Origin: Saonia sp964398035
GTDB taxonomy: Bacteria > Bacteroidota > Bacteroidia > Flavobacteriales > Flavobacteriaceae
Direction of reading: 5' to 3'
DNA: 36,124 nt
NCBI GenBank assembly: GCA_964398035.1
Contig: CAYNLI010000014.1
Span: forward strand, 1 to 36,124
Under the pieces are notes generated by a model that saw only the letters and a program-made list of their open reading frames with translations, was not told the origin of the DNA and searched no databases. The translations under genes were made by a program, and so were the position numbers. Every line of letters starts with the position of its first letter. Position 1 is the stretch's first letter. Below are positions 7,391-14,952 of this stretch, in pieces.

Positions 7391-7395
7391 TTGTT

Positions 7396-7421
7396 GTTAT
7401 TCCCGCTTACGTAGGAATGAC
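7396..7421. repeat. ATTCCCGC...GTAGGAAT repeat between trpB and trpA
   Basis: An inverted repeat with an 8-bp stem carrying one mismatch and one wobble (ATTCCCGC at 7399-7406 with GTAGGAAT at 7411-7418, loop TTAC), flanked by GTT and GAC. It is the same family as the element at 6166-6189. It is followed by seven A residues, not T, so it is not a + strand terminator. Confidence 0.65.
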
Positions 7422-7435
7422 AAAAAAAGATACGA

Positions 7436-8200
7436 ATGAACAGAATACAAAATAAACTTCAAGAAAATAAAAAGCTGTTATCCATATATTTTACAGCAGG
7501 ATATCCCAACCTAAATGACACCGTAAAAGTCATTCAAGACTTGGAGAAAAATGGTGTGGATATGATTGAGATTGGATTGCCTTTCAGTGATCCATTGGCA
7601 GATGGTCCTACCATACAAGAAAGTTCCACTACTGCTTTAAAAAATGGAATGAACTCAAAATTGTTGTTTCAGCAGTTAAAGGATATTCGAAAATCGGTTT
7701 CTATTCCTTTAATCATAATGGGGTACTTTAATCCCATGTTTCAATATGGCATGGAAGCTTTTTGTGAAAAATGTGAAGAGATTGGGGTTGACGGACTTAT
7801 TATTCCTGACCTCCCTTTAGATGTATATCAAGAAGATTATGAGCATATTTTTAAAAAATATGGACTCACCAATGTATTTTTAATTACACCCCAGACAAGT
7901 GATGCGCGTATCCGTCAAATTGATGAAGCTTCTGATAGTTTTATCTATATGGTAAGTTCTGCCAGTACCACAGGTGCAAAAAAAGGTTTTGGAGCAGAGC
8001 AGCAAGAATACTTTGATCGGATTGCTTCTTTACAACTTACAAATTCACAAATTGTGGGTTTTGGCATTAGCAACTCGGACACATTTCAGCAAGCAACTTC
8101 AAACGCAAAAGGAGCCATTATAGGTTCTGCGTTTGTTAACCATTTAACCAAAAATGGTGTGACAAAAATTGATGAATTTGTAAAAGAAATAAGAGTATAA
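7436..8200 (+). CDS. trpA: Tryptophan synthase alpha chain
   Basis: Cleaves indole-3-glycerol phosphate to indole, which is channelled to TrpB. 254-aa TIM barrel. Catalytic Glu45 and Asp56 lie in IEIGLPFSDPLADGPTIQ with the standard spacing of 11 residues. FTAGYPN, GLIIPDLP, YMVSSASTTGAKKG (loop 6) and VGFGISN with GAIIGSAFV (phosphate site) are intact. It follows trpB after a 45-nt gap holding a dispersed repeat, and is followed 2 bp later by a small membrane protein gene likely to share the transcript. Confidence 0.97.
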   Translation: MNRIQNKLQENKKLLSIYFTAGYPNLNDTVKVIQDLEKNGVDMIEIGLPFSDPLADGPTIQESSTTALKNGMNSKLLFQQLKDIRKSVSIPLIIMGYFNPMFQYGMEAFCEKCEEIGVDGLIIPDLPLDVYQEDYEHIFKKYGLTNVFLITPQTSDARIRQIDEASDSFIYMVSSASTTGAKKGFGAEQQEYFDRIASLQLTNSQIVGFGISNSDTFQQATSNAKGAIIGSAFVNHLTKNGVTKIDEFVKEIRV

Positions 8201-8202
8201 TT

Positions 8203-8415
8203 ATGGACATTATTAATAACTGGAAAATAGTCATTCTTCTTTGCTTAACATTGGGACTTGCTCCCTTTTTTCCTGAACCACATATATGGGGCAAGCTAAA
8301 ATGGATTGCTGGTGGAGCTATTGGAATGAAACCTATGGATTGGTTTGATGTACTTTTACATGGCTTCCCCTATGTTCTTTTGATTCGGAAATTGGTATTA
8401 TCATTTAAAAAATAG
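8203..8415 (+). CDS. Small two-helix membrane protein downstream of trpA
   Basis: A 70-aa protein with hydrophobic segments at about residues 9-23 and 48-66, separated by PEPHIWGKLKWIAGGAIGMKPMDWFD, and a Lys-rich C-terminus. The pattern ...LAPFFPEPHIWGK... is one I recall from short conserved proteins of unknown role in Bacteroidetes and other bacteria. The start lies 2 bp after the trpA stop, so it is probably the last gene of the trp transcript, although a link to tryptophan is not shown by the sequence. Confidence 0.7.
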   Translation: MDIINNWKIVILLCLTLGLAPFFPEPHIWGKLKWIAGGAIGMKPMDWFDVLLHGFPYVLLIRKLVLSFKK

Positions 8416-8514
8416 AGTTACTAAAGAATCGTTGTTCAAATGCAATATTACATATTCATACTTTTTTTACAGAAATTCAAATATTTCTTTACCTTAGATT
8501 ATCAAAAAAGTCCA

Positions 8515-10011
8515 ATGAAAAAAATAACTTTCCTCCTATTCCTTTTTATAAATTGCTTTATTTATGCTCAGGATTCTGTTCAATTAAAATCCCAAGTACG
8601 TCACACTATTGATGAACTACGAGATTTTGTTTCTATTCCAAATGATGCTTTAGATCATGCGGATATCAATCGGAATCTTACATGGCTTACCCAAAAATTT
8701 AATAAAAGAGGGTTTAACACCTCTGTCTTGCCCACTGAAGGGGAATCCTTATTTTTTGCCTCCCTTCCCATGGAGGATGATAAACCAACCATACTTTTCT
8801 ATATGCACTTTGATGGGCAATCAATAGACCCAAGTAAATGGAACCAATCCAATCCCTATAAAGTAGAATTAAAAGCTGCAGATGGTGATAATTGGAAAAC
8901 ATTACCATTTTCAGCATTGGATGCAGATATTGATTATGATTTGCGACTGTTCGGGCGTTCTACATCAGATGACAAAGGACCTATTGTAATGTTTCTCAAT
9001 GCCATAGATTTATTAAAGAAAAACAATCAAACTGTTCCCTTTAATGTAAAAGTGATATTAGATAGTGAGGAGGAAAAAAGTAGCAAGCCACTACCTAAAG
9101 CGGTAAAAGAATATAGAGAACTATTAGAAGCAGATTTTTTAGTCATCAATGATGGTCCCGTACATATTTCTGGTAAACCTACTATTGTGTATGGCTGCAG
9201 AGGAATTACCACGCTATCGTTAACTACTCATGGCCCTGTAAAACCCCAACATAGTGGACATTATGGAAATTATGCTCCAAATCCAGGATTTCAATTGGCA
9301 CAAGTACTGGCAAGTATGAAAGATGAAGATGGCAGAGTGCTTATTCCAGGATATTATAACGGCATTACTTTAGGTGAAAACACTTTGTCCATTTTAAAAA
9401 GTGTTCCAGATGATGAGACTTCTATAAAAAATCACCTTCAAATAAAAACAGCTGAAAAAGTAGGCGGGTTTTACCAAGAGTCACTACAGTACCCTTCTTT
9501 AAACATTAGAGGCCTAGGTTCTGGCTGGATTGGTAAAAAATCCCGCACCATTGTACCAGAAAGTGCAACTGCAGAAATTGACATTCGTTTGGTACCAGAA
9601 ACCAATGGCACCCGATTAAAAAATTTGGTGAAGAAGCATATTGAAAACCAAGGTTTTTATATTGTTGACAGCATCCCCACCAAAGCAGAACGTTTGGACC
9701 ATGATAAAATAATGACCATTACTGAAGGAAGTGTGACCGATGCTTTTAGAACTGATTTAAACAATCCATATGGTCAATTCTTAAAAGATATTTTAAATAC
9801 CACTTTTAACCAAGATGTGGTGCAGATACGTATAATGGGCGGTACAGTGCCAATTGCTTCATTCATCAACGAATTAAAAATTCCTGCTTTTATTATCCCA
9901 ATGGTCAACCCTGACAATAACCAGCACAGTCCCAATGAAAACCTTAAAATTGGTCAGATTGCTTATGGCATTAAAGCATTTTACGGAATTCTAAGTACAG
10001 AAATGAAGTAA
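8515..10011 (+). CDS. Secreted M20-family metallopeptidase
   Basis: A 498-aa dinuclear zinc exopeptidase or deacylase of family M20. The ATG at 8515 is chosen because it starts a clear signal peptide (KK, then a hydrophobic core, then IYAQ as likely cleavage site); the frame is open 25 codons further upstream but without a signal-like start. Metal-site motifs are HFDGQ (His98, Asp100), the bridging Asp in TSDDKGP (Asp152/Asp153), the catalytic Glu pair in DSEEEKSS, NDGP and a late HSPNENL histidine. HSGHYGNYAPNP marks the lid/dimerisation domain insertion. Expected outside the cytoplasmic membrane. Substrate cannot be read from sequence; dipeptidase or aminoacylase are the usual guesses. Confidence 0.85.
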   Translation: MKKITFLLFLFINCFIYAQDSVQLKSQVRHTIDELRDFVSIPNDALDHADINRNLTWLTQKFNKRGFNTSVLPTEGESLFFASLPMEDDKPTILFYMHFDGQSIDPSKWNQSNPYKVELKAADGDNWKTLPFSALDADIDYDLRLFGRSTSDDKGPIVMFLNAIDLLKKNNQTVPFNVKVILDSEEEKSSKPLPKAVKEYRELLEADFLVINDGPVHISGKPTIVYGCRGITTLSLTTHGPVKPQHSGHYGNYAPNPGFQLAQVLASMKDEDGRVLIPGYYNGITLGENTLSILKSVPDDETSIKNHLQIKTAEKVGGFYQESLQYPSLNIRGLGSGWIGKKSRTIVPESATAEIDIRLVPETNGTRLKNLVKKHIENQGFYIVDSIPTKAERLDHDKIMTITEGSVTDAFRTDLNNPYGQFLKDILNTTFNQDVVQIRIMGGTVPIASFINELKIPAFIIPMVNPDNNQHSPNENLKIGQIAYGIKAFYGILSTEMK

Positions 10012-10093
10012 ATAATTTTAGGGAAAGTAGATAAGGCATTATTAAAAAACTCAAATATTTATATTTCGTCCCAATTCAAAGTACCAAGAAGGG

Positions 10094-10133
10094 TTTTAAC
10101 TCCCCAGTGGGGCTAAAATTCATAAATTTTAGC
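10094..10133. repeat. Two overlapping, mutually exclusive hairpins after the M20 peptidase gene
   Basis: Hairpin A: CCCC (10102-10105) with GGGG (10109-10112), extended by TTTTA (10094-10098) with TAAAA (10114-10118). Hairpin B: GCTAAAATT (10112-10120) pairs perfectly with AATTTTAGC (10125-10133) around CATA. Both use 10112-10118, so only one can form fully. No T tract follows. It could be another dispersed palindromic element or an RNA switch; the sequence does not decide. Confidence 0.5.
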
Positions 10134-10179
10134 TCATCATAATATTTTCCTATCGCATATTTCATGATATTCCTTACAT

Positions 10180-10204
10180 TTAAGAAATGAATAATATTTC
10201 TTAA
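10180..10204. other. Inverted repeat upstream of the Tat-exported oxidoreductase
   Basis: TTAAGAAAT (10180-10188) and ATTTCTTAA (10196-10204) form a perfect 9-bp inverted repeat with a 7-nt centre, 50 bp before the oxidoreductase start codon. It could be a regulator binding site or an mRNA hairpin. In this AT-rich context chance is possible. The rest of the 243-bp gap (10012-10254) shows only the paired hairpins at 10094-10133. Confidence 0.35.
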
Positions 10205-10254
10205 CAATTCTGTTATAGTCGTATTCATTTACGAAACCAAAAACAAACCTAATT

Positions 10255-11724
10255 ATGAGTAAACCAAAATCCAAACAATTGGGTAAATCATCCCGGAGGT
10301 CATTCATTAAAAAAGGAGCCATGGCTTCCTCAATTCTTCTTGTACCACGGCATGTACTTGGCGGTGTTGGTTATACCGCACCAAGTGATCGTTTACATTT
10401 AGCCGCTATTGGTGCAGGCGGCAAAGGTAAAAGTGATATCCTTAATGCTTCTGTAAATGGCAGAGAAAGAGTGGTTGCACTGTGTGATGTAGATTTCTCT
10501 GGAACAGCAAAAGGTTCTATTGAAAACTTCCCCAAGGCAAAACTATTTGATGATTATAGAAGAATGTTAGATAAGGTGAAGCATATAGATGCGGTTACAA
10601 TTTCAACCCCTGATCATATTCATGGCCCTGCTGCTATCTATGCAATGGAGCGTGGAATACATGTGTATGTCCAAAAACCCATGACCCACAATATACGGGA
10701 GGCACGTTTACTTACCGAAATGGCTAGAGAGAAAAAGATTGTAACACAAATGGGAAACCAAGGAGGATCCAACCCGCTTTTGGGTATGGTTCAAAAATGG
10801 GTAGACTCTGGTGTGTTGGGTAAAATTTCCAAAGTACAGGTTTGGACAAATAGACCAGTATGGCCACAAGGTGGTGTTATGCCACAACCAGATGAAAGCC
10901 TAAAGCCAAAAGACCTGAACTGGAATCTATGGATGGGTCCTAATGAATACAAACCCTATACGCCCAATTTGCATCCATTTAGTTGGAGAGGTTGGTGGGA
11001 TTATGGAACAGGAGCACTTGGTGATGTAGGCTGTCATCTTATAGACATCCCTTTTAGAACATTAGGGTTAAAGTATCCTACCGATGCAGAATGCAGTGTA
11101 GGTTCTGTATTTTCACAAATGTGGAGCCCAGATTATAATCCAGAAGGCTGTCCTGCTTCTTCATTCATTACTTTACATTTTGGAGCTACGGACAAGAGTA
11201 AATCTCCAATAGAAATGACATGGAGTGATGGTGGAATACGACCTTCTCATCCAGATATTATTCCTGCTGACGATGATATAGGTGGAAAAAATAGTAGCAA
11301 TGGAGTGTTGATTATTGGCGAGAAAGGTATCATTTCCACAAATATCAATGATAGTTCTCCATTGATGCCCAAACTTTATCTTAACGATGGTACAACGGAT
11401 TTTGGCCCTGAAACAGAAGTAAGCGATGAGCCAGAATACGGTCACCAACGCAAATGGGTAGATGCTTGTAAAGCAGGTTTTAACAGTACTGAACATCTTG
11501 GACTAACATCTTCTTTTGATTATGCCGGACCTATGACAGAAACGGTTTTAATGGGCAACCTTGCTATCCGCAGTTATATGCTCAGAAGAGAGAACAGTGA
11601 TGGAAACATGGAGTTTTACGCCCGTAAAAAATTATTATGGGACGGGGAAAATATGAGAATCACCAATCAAGAAGAAGCAAATCAATTTGTGACCAGAACG
11701 TATAGAGAAGGTTGGAAAATATAA
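10255..11724 (+). CDS. Tat-exported Gfo/Idh/MocA-family oxidoreductase
   Basis: A 489-aa NAD(P)-dependent dehydrogenase-type protein. Arg14-Arg15 in SSRRSFIKKGA, followed by a hydrophobic stretch to about residue 37, form a twin-arginine signal, so it should be exported folded, probably with its cofactor bound. The Rossmann fold shows AAIGAGGKGKSD and ALCDVDFS; STPDHIHGPAAIYAMERG and VQKPMTHNIREA form the conserved dinucleotide and catalytic-lysine region (QKP where classical members have EKP, a change I know from this exported subgroup). WRGWWDYGTGALGDVGCHLID is characteristic. Members act on sugars or inositol-like substrates; the actual substrate is unknown. It ends at a strong terminator (11769-11809). 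Confidence 0.85.
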   Translation: MSKPKSKQLGKSSRRSFIKKGAMASSILLVPRHVLGGVGYTAPSDRLHLAAIGAGGKGKSDILNASVNGRERVVALCDVDFSGTAKGSIENFPKAKLFDDYRRMLDKVKHIDAVTISTPDHIHGPAAIYAMERGIHVYVQKPMTHNIREARLLTEMAREKKIVTQMGNQGGSNPLLGMVQKWVDSGVLGKISKVQVWTNRPVWPQGGVMPQPDESLKPKDLNWNLWMGPNEYKPYTPNLHPFSWRGWWDYGTGALGDVGCHLIDIPFRTLGLKYPTDAECSVGSVFSQMWSPDYNPEGCPASSFITLHFGATDKSKSPIEMTWSDGGIRPSHPDIIPADDDIGGKNSSNGVLIIGEKGIISTNINDSSPLMPKLYLNDGTTDFGPETEVSDEPEYGHQRKWVDACKAGFNSTEHLGLTSSFDYAGPMTETVLMGNLAIRSYMLRRENSDGNMEFYARKKLLWDGENMRITNQEEANQFVTRTYREGWKI

Positions 11725-11768
11725 TGATTTAAGATAACAGGTCTTATCCATTTACCATATTTTAATAC

Positions 11769-11809
11769 AATCCAAAACTCAAGTATTCATTGGGCTTTGG
11801 ATTTTTTTT
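11769..11809 (+). terminator. Intrinsic terminator after the Gfo/Idh/MocA gene
   Basis: AATCCAAA (11769-11776) pairs with TTTGGATT (11796-11803), and an inner CTCAA/TTGGG stem with one wobble extends the hairpin. The stem's last T runs into an eight-T tract ending at 11809. It lies 45 bp after the stop codon at 11724. Confidence 0.8.
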
Positions 11810-11886
11810 GAAACAATAAGTAAGAATATCTAAAGCTCCAACTGCATCAATGAAGCACTAAAAAGGGTCTCTAACACTAGTGAAAA

Positions 11887-12108
11887 ATGGTATTTAGAAG
11901 AAAAGAAATTGGTTTTGAAAAACAATACTTTATCATAAAACCAGCCAAGCTTTGTACCGGCATTCAAAATCATCCAAATCTTGCTCCACCATTGAAAGAT
12001 AAAAATGGAAATCCAATCAGATATAATTTTACAGATAGTGAAAAATCTGCTTTAGTTGCATTTTTAAATACGCTAACTGATGAAAAATATAGTAATCCCT
12101 TTAAATAA
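11887..12108 (+). pseudogene. Remnant of a di-haem cytochrome c peroxidase gene (C-terminal tail)
   Basis: A 73-codon frame whose second two thirds read as the extreme C-terminus of bacterial cytochrome c peroxidases of the MauG/CcpA family: GIQNHPNLAPPLKDKNGNP and FTDSEKSALVAFLNTLTD match the usual end of these proteins. No haem-binding CxxCH, catalytic domain or signal peptide precedes it, and the first about 23 residues look unrelated. I read it as a decayed fragment left by deletion. Homology probably begins near 11956. It sits between a terminator and the AlbA_2 gene, a sign of past rearrangement here. Identification rests on memory of the family's tail sequence. Confidence 0.6.
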
Positions 12109-12336
12109 GAAATACGGTTCTTCTTCTATCAGTAAGTAAACACATTACAAGAAACACCTTTTACTAAACTGCTCAATATGTTGACTTTATCATAAATTTA
12201 ACCGAACTTCGGTCTTAAACATTAAAGAGTAATCCGTACAAAATTTGTAAAGTTTTAAACAACTTTTAGCTTTGACACCGAACGTAATTTGGTATGACAA
12301 AAGAATAATGAAACATTATACTTTAAAAACTAAGTG
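12109..12336. other. Intergenic region before the AlbA_2 gene
   Basis: 228 bp without a gene. ACCGAACTTCGGT (12201-12213) is a perfect 6-bp inverted repeat about a single C, and ACCGAAC recurs at 12277-12283, so an operator is possible. I see no convincing TAnnTTTG promoter motif and no RNA gene. Confidence 0.3.
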
Positions 12337-13476
12337 ATGGAATTAAAAGATTTAAAATCAAAAGTTGAAAAAATCATTATTGATTTAAAGGATAATGGAA
12401 AATACCCAAAAGAAAATAATCTCATTGATTATAAAATGGAGCTTTCCATTAAAGCTGGTGACAACCACGTGGATACTTTTATGAAAAATTTTTCAAAGGA
12501 TATTATTTCATTCTCTAATGCGGATGGCGGAATCATTTTAATTGGAATTAAAGAAAATAAAACTACTGGTATTCATGAAGATTTAGGTTTAAATCAAAAT
12601 AACCTTGACATTTTAAGTAAATTGGATTTGAATGATATTAGTCAAAAATTTGTCAAAGTAATAAAAACTGGAGTATCTATTGATTTACAACAATTTCAAA
12701 TTAGTACAAGAAAATTCTATTACCTAATAATTCAAAAAAGTAATGACACTCTTGTCCCAACTAATGATTTTACCGATTATAAAATAACTAAAGGTTCGAT
12801 TTATTACAGAGCTTCAGGAAAAACAGAGCAAGCCAATAGTTCCACCTCCGAATTTAATCGTTTTTTACAAATAAAAGCAAATGAAAAAAGTAAAGAATTT
12901 ATGGAAATTTGGTCAAAATTATTGCCAGAAATGGTTGACATAAATCCACGAGAAGTCTTAATACTAAATCCAATTCAAAATAAGGTTTATGGTTTCAACA
13001 ATAAAGACAAGAAATTGTCTGGTGGGAGTATTGAAATAGAAAAAACAGATAACGGTGTTTTTAATATTATCCTAAATGCAATAAACGCTGGTGAAATTGG
13101 AAAAATCACAGATGATGAAGGTAAACCAATATATAAATTAGTAGGTGAATTTCACAAAAATCGTGAGCATATAATAATGAATAGTTTAGGGAAAGCTGTA
13201 AAGGGTTCTGCAAAATATAAATTCACAAACCAACAATTAAAAATAGTTATTCAGCATTTAGGCTGGACGGATAGTGAAAATTTTTCAGTTGTAAATCCAC
13301 CCGATGGAACTGTAATTTCAAAATATAATAAATTTCTTTGGGTCGAGACAATGGACGAAATTTCTGGTAGAAAAAAAGTTCACTTCTCGCCTTCTGCAAT
13401 CCCCGAATTGACAAAAATAATTAACAATGATAAATTCCATATGAATTTATTTAATAAAATGCTAGCTTTGAAATAA
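12337..13476 (+). CDS. AlbA_2 (Schlafen-type) domain protein, orphan
   Basis: A 379-aa protein. Residues about 20-165 match the AlbA_2 domain of Schlafen-like and divergent-AAA proteins: acidic residue in YKMELS, then DIISFSNADGGIILIGI, the domain's hallmark, and a later ITKGSIYYRASG strand. The C-terminal half (about 190-379) has KYKFTNQQLKIVIQHLGW and is not a family I recognise. The ATG at 12337 is used; the preceding GTG (12334) adds one residue only. AlbA_2 proteins bind nucleic acid and occur in several phage-defence and nuclease settings, but no partner gene is adjacent here, so a defence role is only a guess. It is a monocistronic, very AT-rich gene beside a gene remnant, consistent with lateral acquisition. 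Confidence 0.7.
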   Translation: MELKDLKSKVEKIIIDLKDNGKYPKENNLIDYKMELSIKAGDNHVDTFMKNFSKDIISFSNADGGIILIGIKENKTTGIHEDLGLNQNNLDILSKLDLNDISQKFVKVIKTGVSIDLQQFQISTRKFYYLIIQKSNDTLVPTNDFTDYKITKGSIYYRASGKTEQANSSTSEFNRFLQIKANEKSKEFMEIWSKLLPEMVDINPREVLILNPIQNKVYGFNNKDKKLSGGSIEIEKTDNGVFNIILNAINAGEIGKITDDEGKPIYKLVGEFHKNREHIIMNSLGKAVKGSAKYKFTNQQLKIVIQHLGWTDSENFSVVNPPDGTVISKYNKFLWVETMDEISGRKKVHFSPSAIPELTKIINNDKFHMNLFNKMLALK

Positions 13477-13510
13477 CTATCTCCAACAGCATATAAAACC
13501 GATAAATAAA

Positions 13511-14188
13511 CTAAAAAAACTCCATATACTGCATCACCCTAAAATCTACAGTATTAAAATCAGAATTTTTGCTTTTTAGTTCTTTATAGGCCTGTAAACT
13601 TCCCACTGCCCTATTGGCCGCTCCTGAAGGTGCTGTTAGGGATACGGTTTTGATGGTACGCTCCCTTCGACTGCGCTCAGGGTGACAAGGAAGAACAAAT
13701 TGATGGATACGTGGCACCACACCTGAAACCACTTCCAGTTTTAATCCATATTCTTTTAAGTGTTTTCTAAAAAAATATTCTGGCCCATTTTTACTATTGC
13801 CACCAGTGAACAAAAGCGTGTCCACATTTTTATACTGCTGTAAATACCCAATCAAATCTCTGAGTTTTACATTTTCCATGCCCAGATCAGATGCATCAAT
13901 TTTTGAACGTTCAGCACTTGCAACGATATCACACACCCCTATTTTCCTCTTCAACAAAAAGGCCTTTCGTTGCTGGGCGGCCTCACTTGTGGTTTCGTAT
14001 TTTAGATTTAAATCAAAAATTTTATTGAGAATGGGCCATAACTGCCCGTTTCTGCTTCCATAGCAAAAATCCACATCATCTTCTTTTAACATTCCCGTTG
14101 TAAATCTAGGCGGGGGTAACGTACCCACAATCAGTTTTGTGGCTTCTTTAAAAAGAAAAGGCTTATATGGATGTGTATGTAAAAACAC
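13511..14188 (-). CDS. Uracil-DNA glycosylase superfamily protein with in-frame repeat insertion
   Basis: A 225-aa protein. KLIVGTLPPPRF near residue 18 corresponds to UDG motif 1, followed by DFCYGSRNGQLWPIL and late SLTAPSGAANRAVG, which resembles UDG motif 2. This points to a base-excision DNA glycosylase of a Mug- or hypoxanthine-glycosylase-like branch; substrate unknown. Residues about 167-176 (PCHPERSRRER) are encoded by a dispersed repeat at 13661-13690, just before the motif 2 segment. The start is GTG at 14188-14186, overlapping the stop of the upstream TPR gene by one base (TAGTG), which indicates translational coupling. It ends convergently 34 bp from the AlbA_2 gene. Confidence 0.75.
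   Translation of the reverse strand: MFLHTHPYKPFLFKEATKLIVGTLPPPRFTTGMLKEDDVDFCYGSRNGQLWPILNKIFDLNLKYETTSEAAQQRKAFLLKRKIGVCDIVASAERSKIDASDLGMENVKLRDLIGYLQQYKNVDTLLFTGGNSKNGPEYFFRKHLKEYGLKLEVVSGVVPRIHQFVLPCHPERSRRERTIKTVSLTAPSGAANRAVGSLQAYKELKSKNSDFNTVDFRVMQYMEFF
13661..13690 (-). repeat. CHPERSRRE-type dispersed repeat inside a coding sequence
   Basis: CTCCCTTCGACTGCGCTCAG followed by GGTGACA is the well-known GTCACCCTGAGCGCAGTCGA repeat found scattered through many bacterial genomes, normally between genes. CCCT (13663-13666) and AGGG (13679-13682) form its outer arms. Here it is GC-rich against an AT-rich gene and translates in frame as PCHPERSRRER. Confidence 0.8.
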
Positions 14189-14925
14189 TAGGAAAGTGTT
14201 GTTAATATTTCTTTGGCTTTTTTAATTACAATTCGGTTTGTTCTTAAACCTTGTTTGGACATGCGCTCCGACTCATCAACTATCTCTTGCAATACAGTTT
14301 TAGCTTCTTTTGGCTTTTTATTTCTTATGTAGAATTGCCCCAAGACCAATCTTTCTTGATATCTACTAAATGGAGCATCAAACTGAACAAGTTGTTCTTC
14401 AGCTAACTCTATATTACCGATTTTCTCTAATGCCAAACCATACAAAAACGAGTCTTTAGATTTTTTAAACTTAGTATTATCCTTGATTTTTTCGGCATAT
14501 TCTATTGCCTTATCAAATTGAGAGGAAAAATAATACGCATTTACCAACTTAGAAATAACATAAAAATCATTCTTAAAAACATCTTTTAGGGATGCTTCAT
14601 AATTTTCAATGGCCTTGTCATACATTTCAGACTCCAAATACCCATCTGCCAATGCTACTTGGTTTTTAAAAGTTTCAGAAAACTTAAACTTCTTTTCCAA
14701 ATCGGTTATTCTTTTAGAAGGATTAATTACAGCAGTAACATTGTCTTGAACTTTATCAATATCTATATCTCCCTTTCTATATACCTTCATAAAAAGATAT
14801 GCCAAACACCCTATTAAAGGAAGAAAGATAATTCCCAAAATCCAGTAATACTCATTTTTGTGAGTAAAAGAATGGTAAATACAATACCCTTGAAGGGCTA
14901 TAATAAAATAGAAATACATAAACAA
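14188..14925 (-). CDS. Membrane-anchored tetratricopeptide-like protein
   Basis: A 245-aa protein. Two short hydrophobic segments (about 2-16 and 26-46, with HKNEYYWILGIIFLPLIGC between) resemble the N-terminal membrane module seen in phospholipase D-type anchors. From about residue 85 on, helical repeats with TPR spacing follow: DGYLESEMYDKAIENYEASL, YYFSSQFDKAIEYAEKI, and later repeats with KEAKTVLQEI. It is probably an inner-membrane protein with a cytoplasmic scaffold domain; partner unknown. It follows pyruvate carboxylase by 27 bp on the same strand, and its TAG stop overlaps the GTG start of the DNA-glycosylase-like gene. Confidence 0.75.
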   Translation of the reverse strand: MFMYFYFIIALQGYCIYHSFTHKNEYYWILGIIFLPLIGCLAYLFMKVYRKGDIDIDKVQDNVTAVINPSKRITDLEKKFKFSETFKNQVALADGYLESEMYDKAIENYEASLKDVFKNDFYVISKLVNAYYFSSQFDKAIEYAEKIKDNTKFKKSKDSFLYGLALEKIGNIELAEEQLVQFDAPFSRYQERLVLGQFYIRNKKPKEAKTVLQEIVDESERMSKQGLRTNRIVIKKAKEILTTLS

Positions 14926-14952
14926 CTTGTATTATTTAAAGCAATCTGCTTG

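Noticed and set aside
8440..8514. Upstream start of the M20 peptidase
   Set aside because: The extra 25 residues lack signal-peptide character at the start, whereas the ATG at 8515 begins a clean signal peptide.
10660..10700. QKP in place of EKP in the Gfo/Idh/MocA protein
   Set aside because: The catalytic Lys is kept and QKP occurs in this exported subgroup as I know it, so it is not evidence of inactivation.
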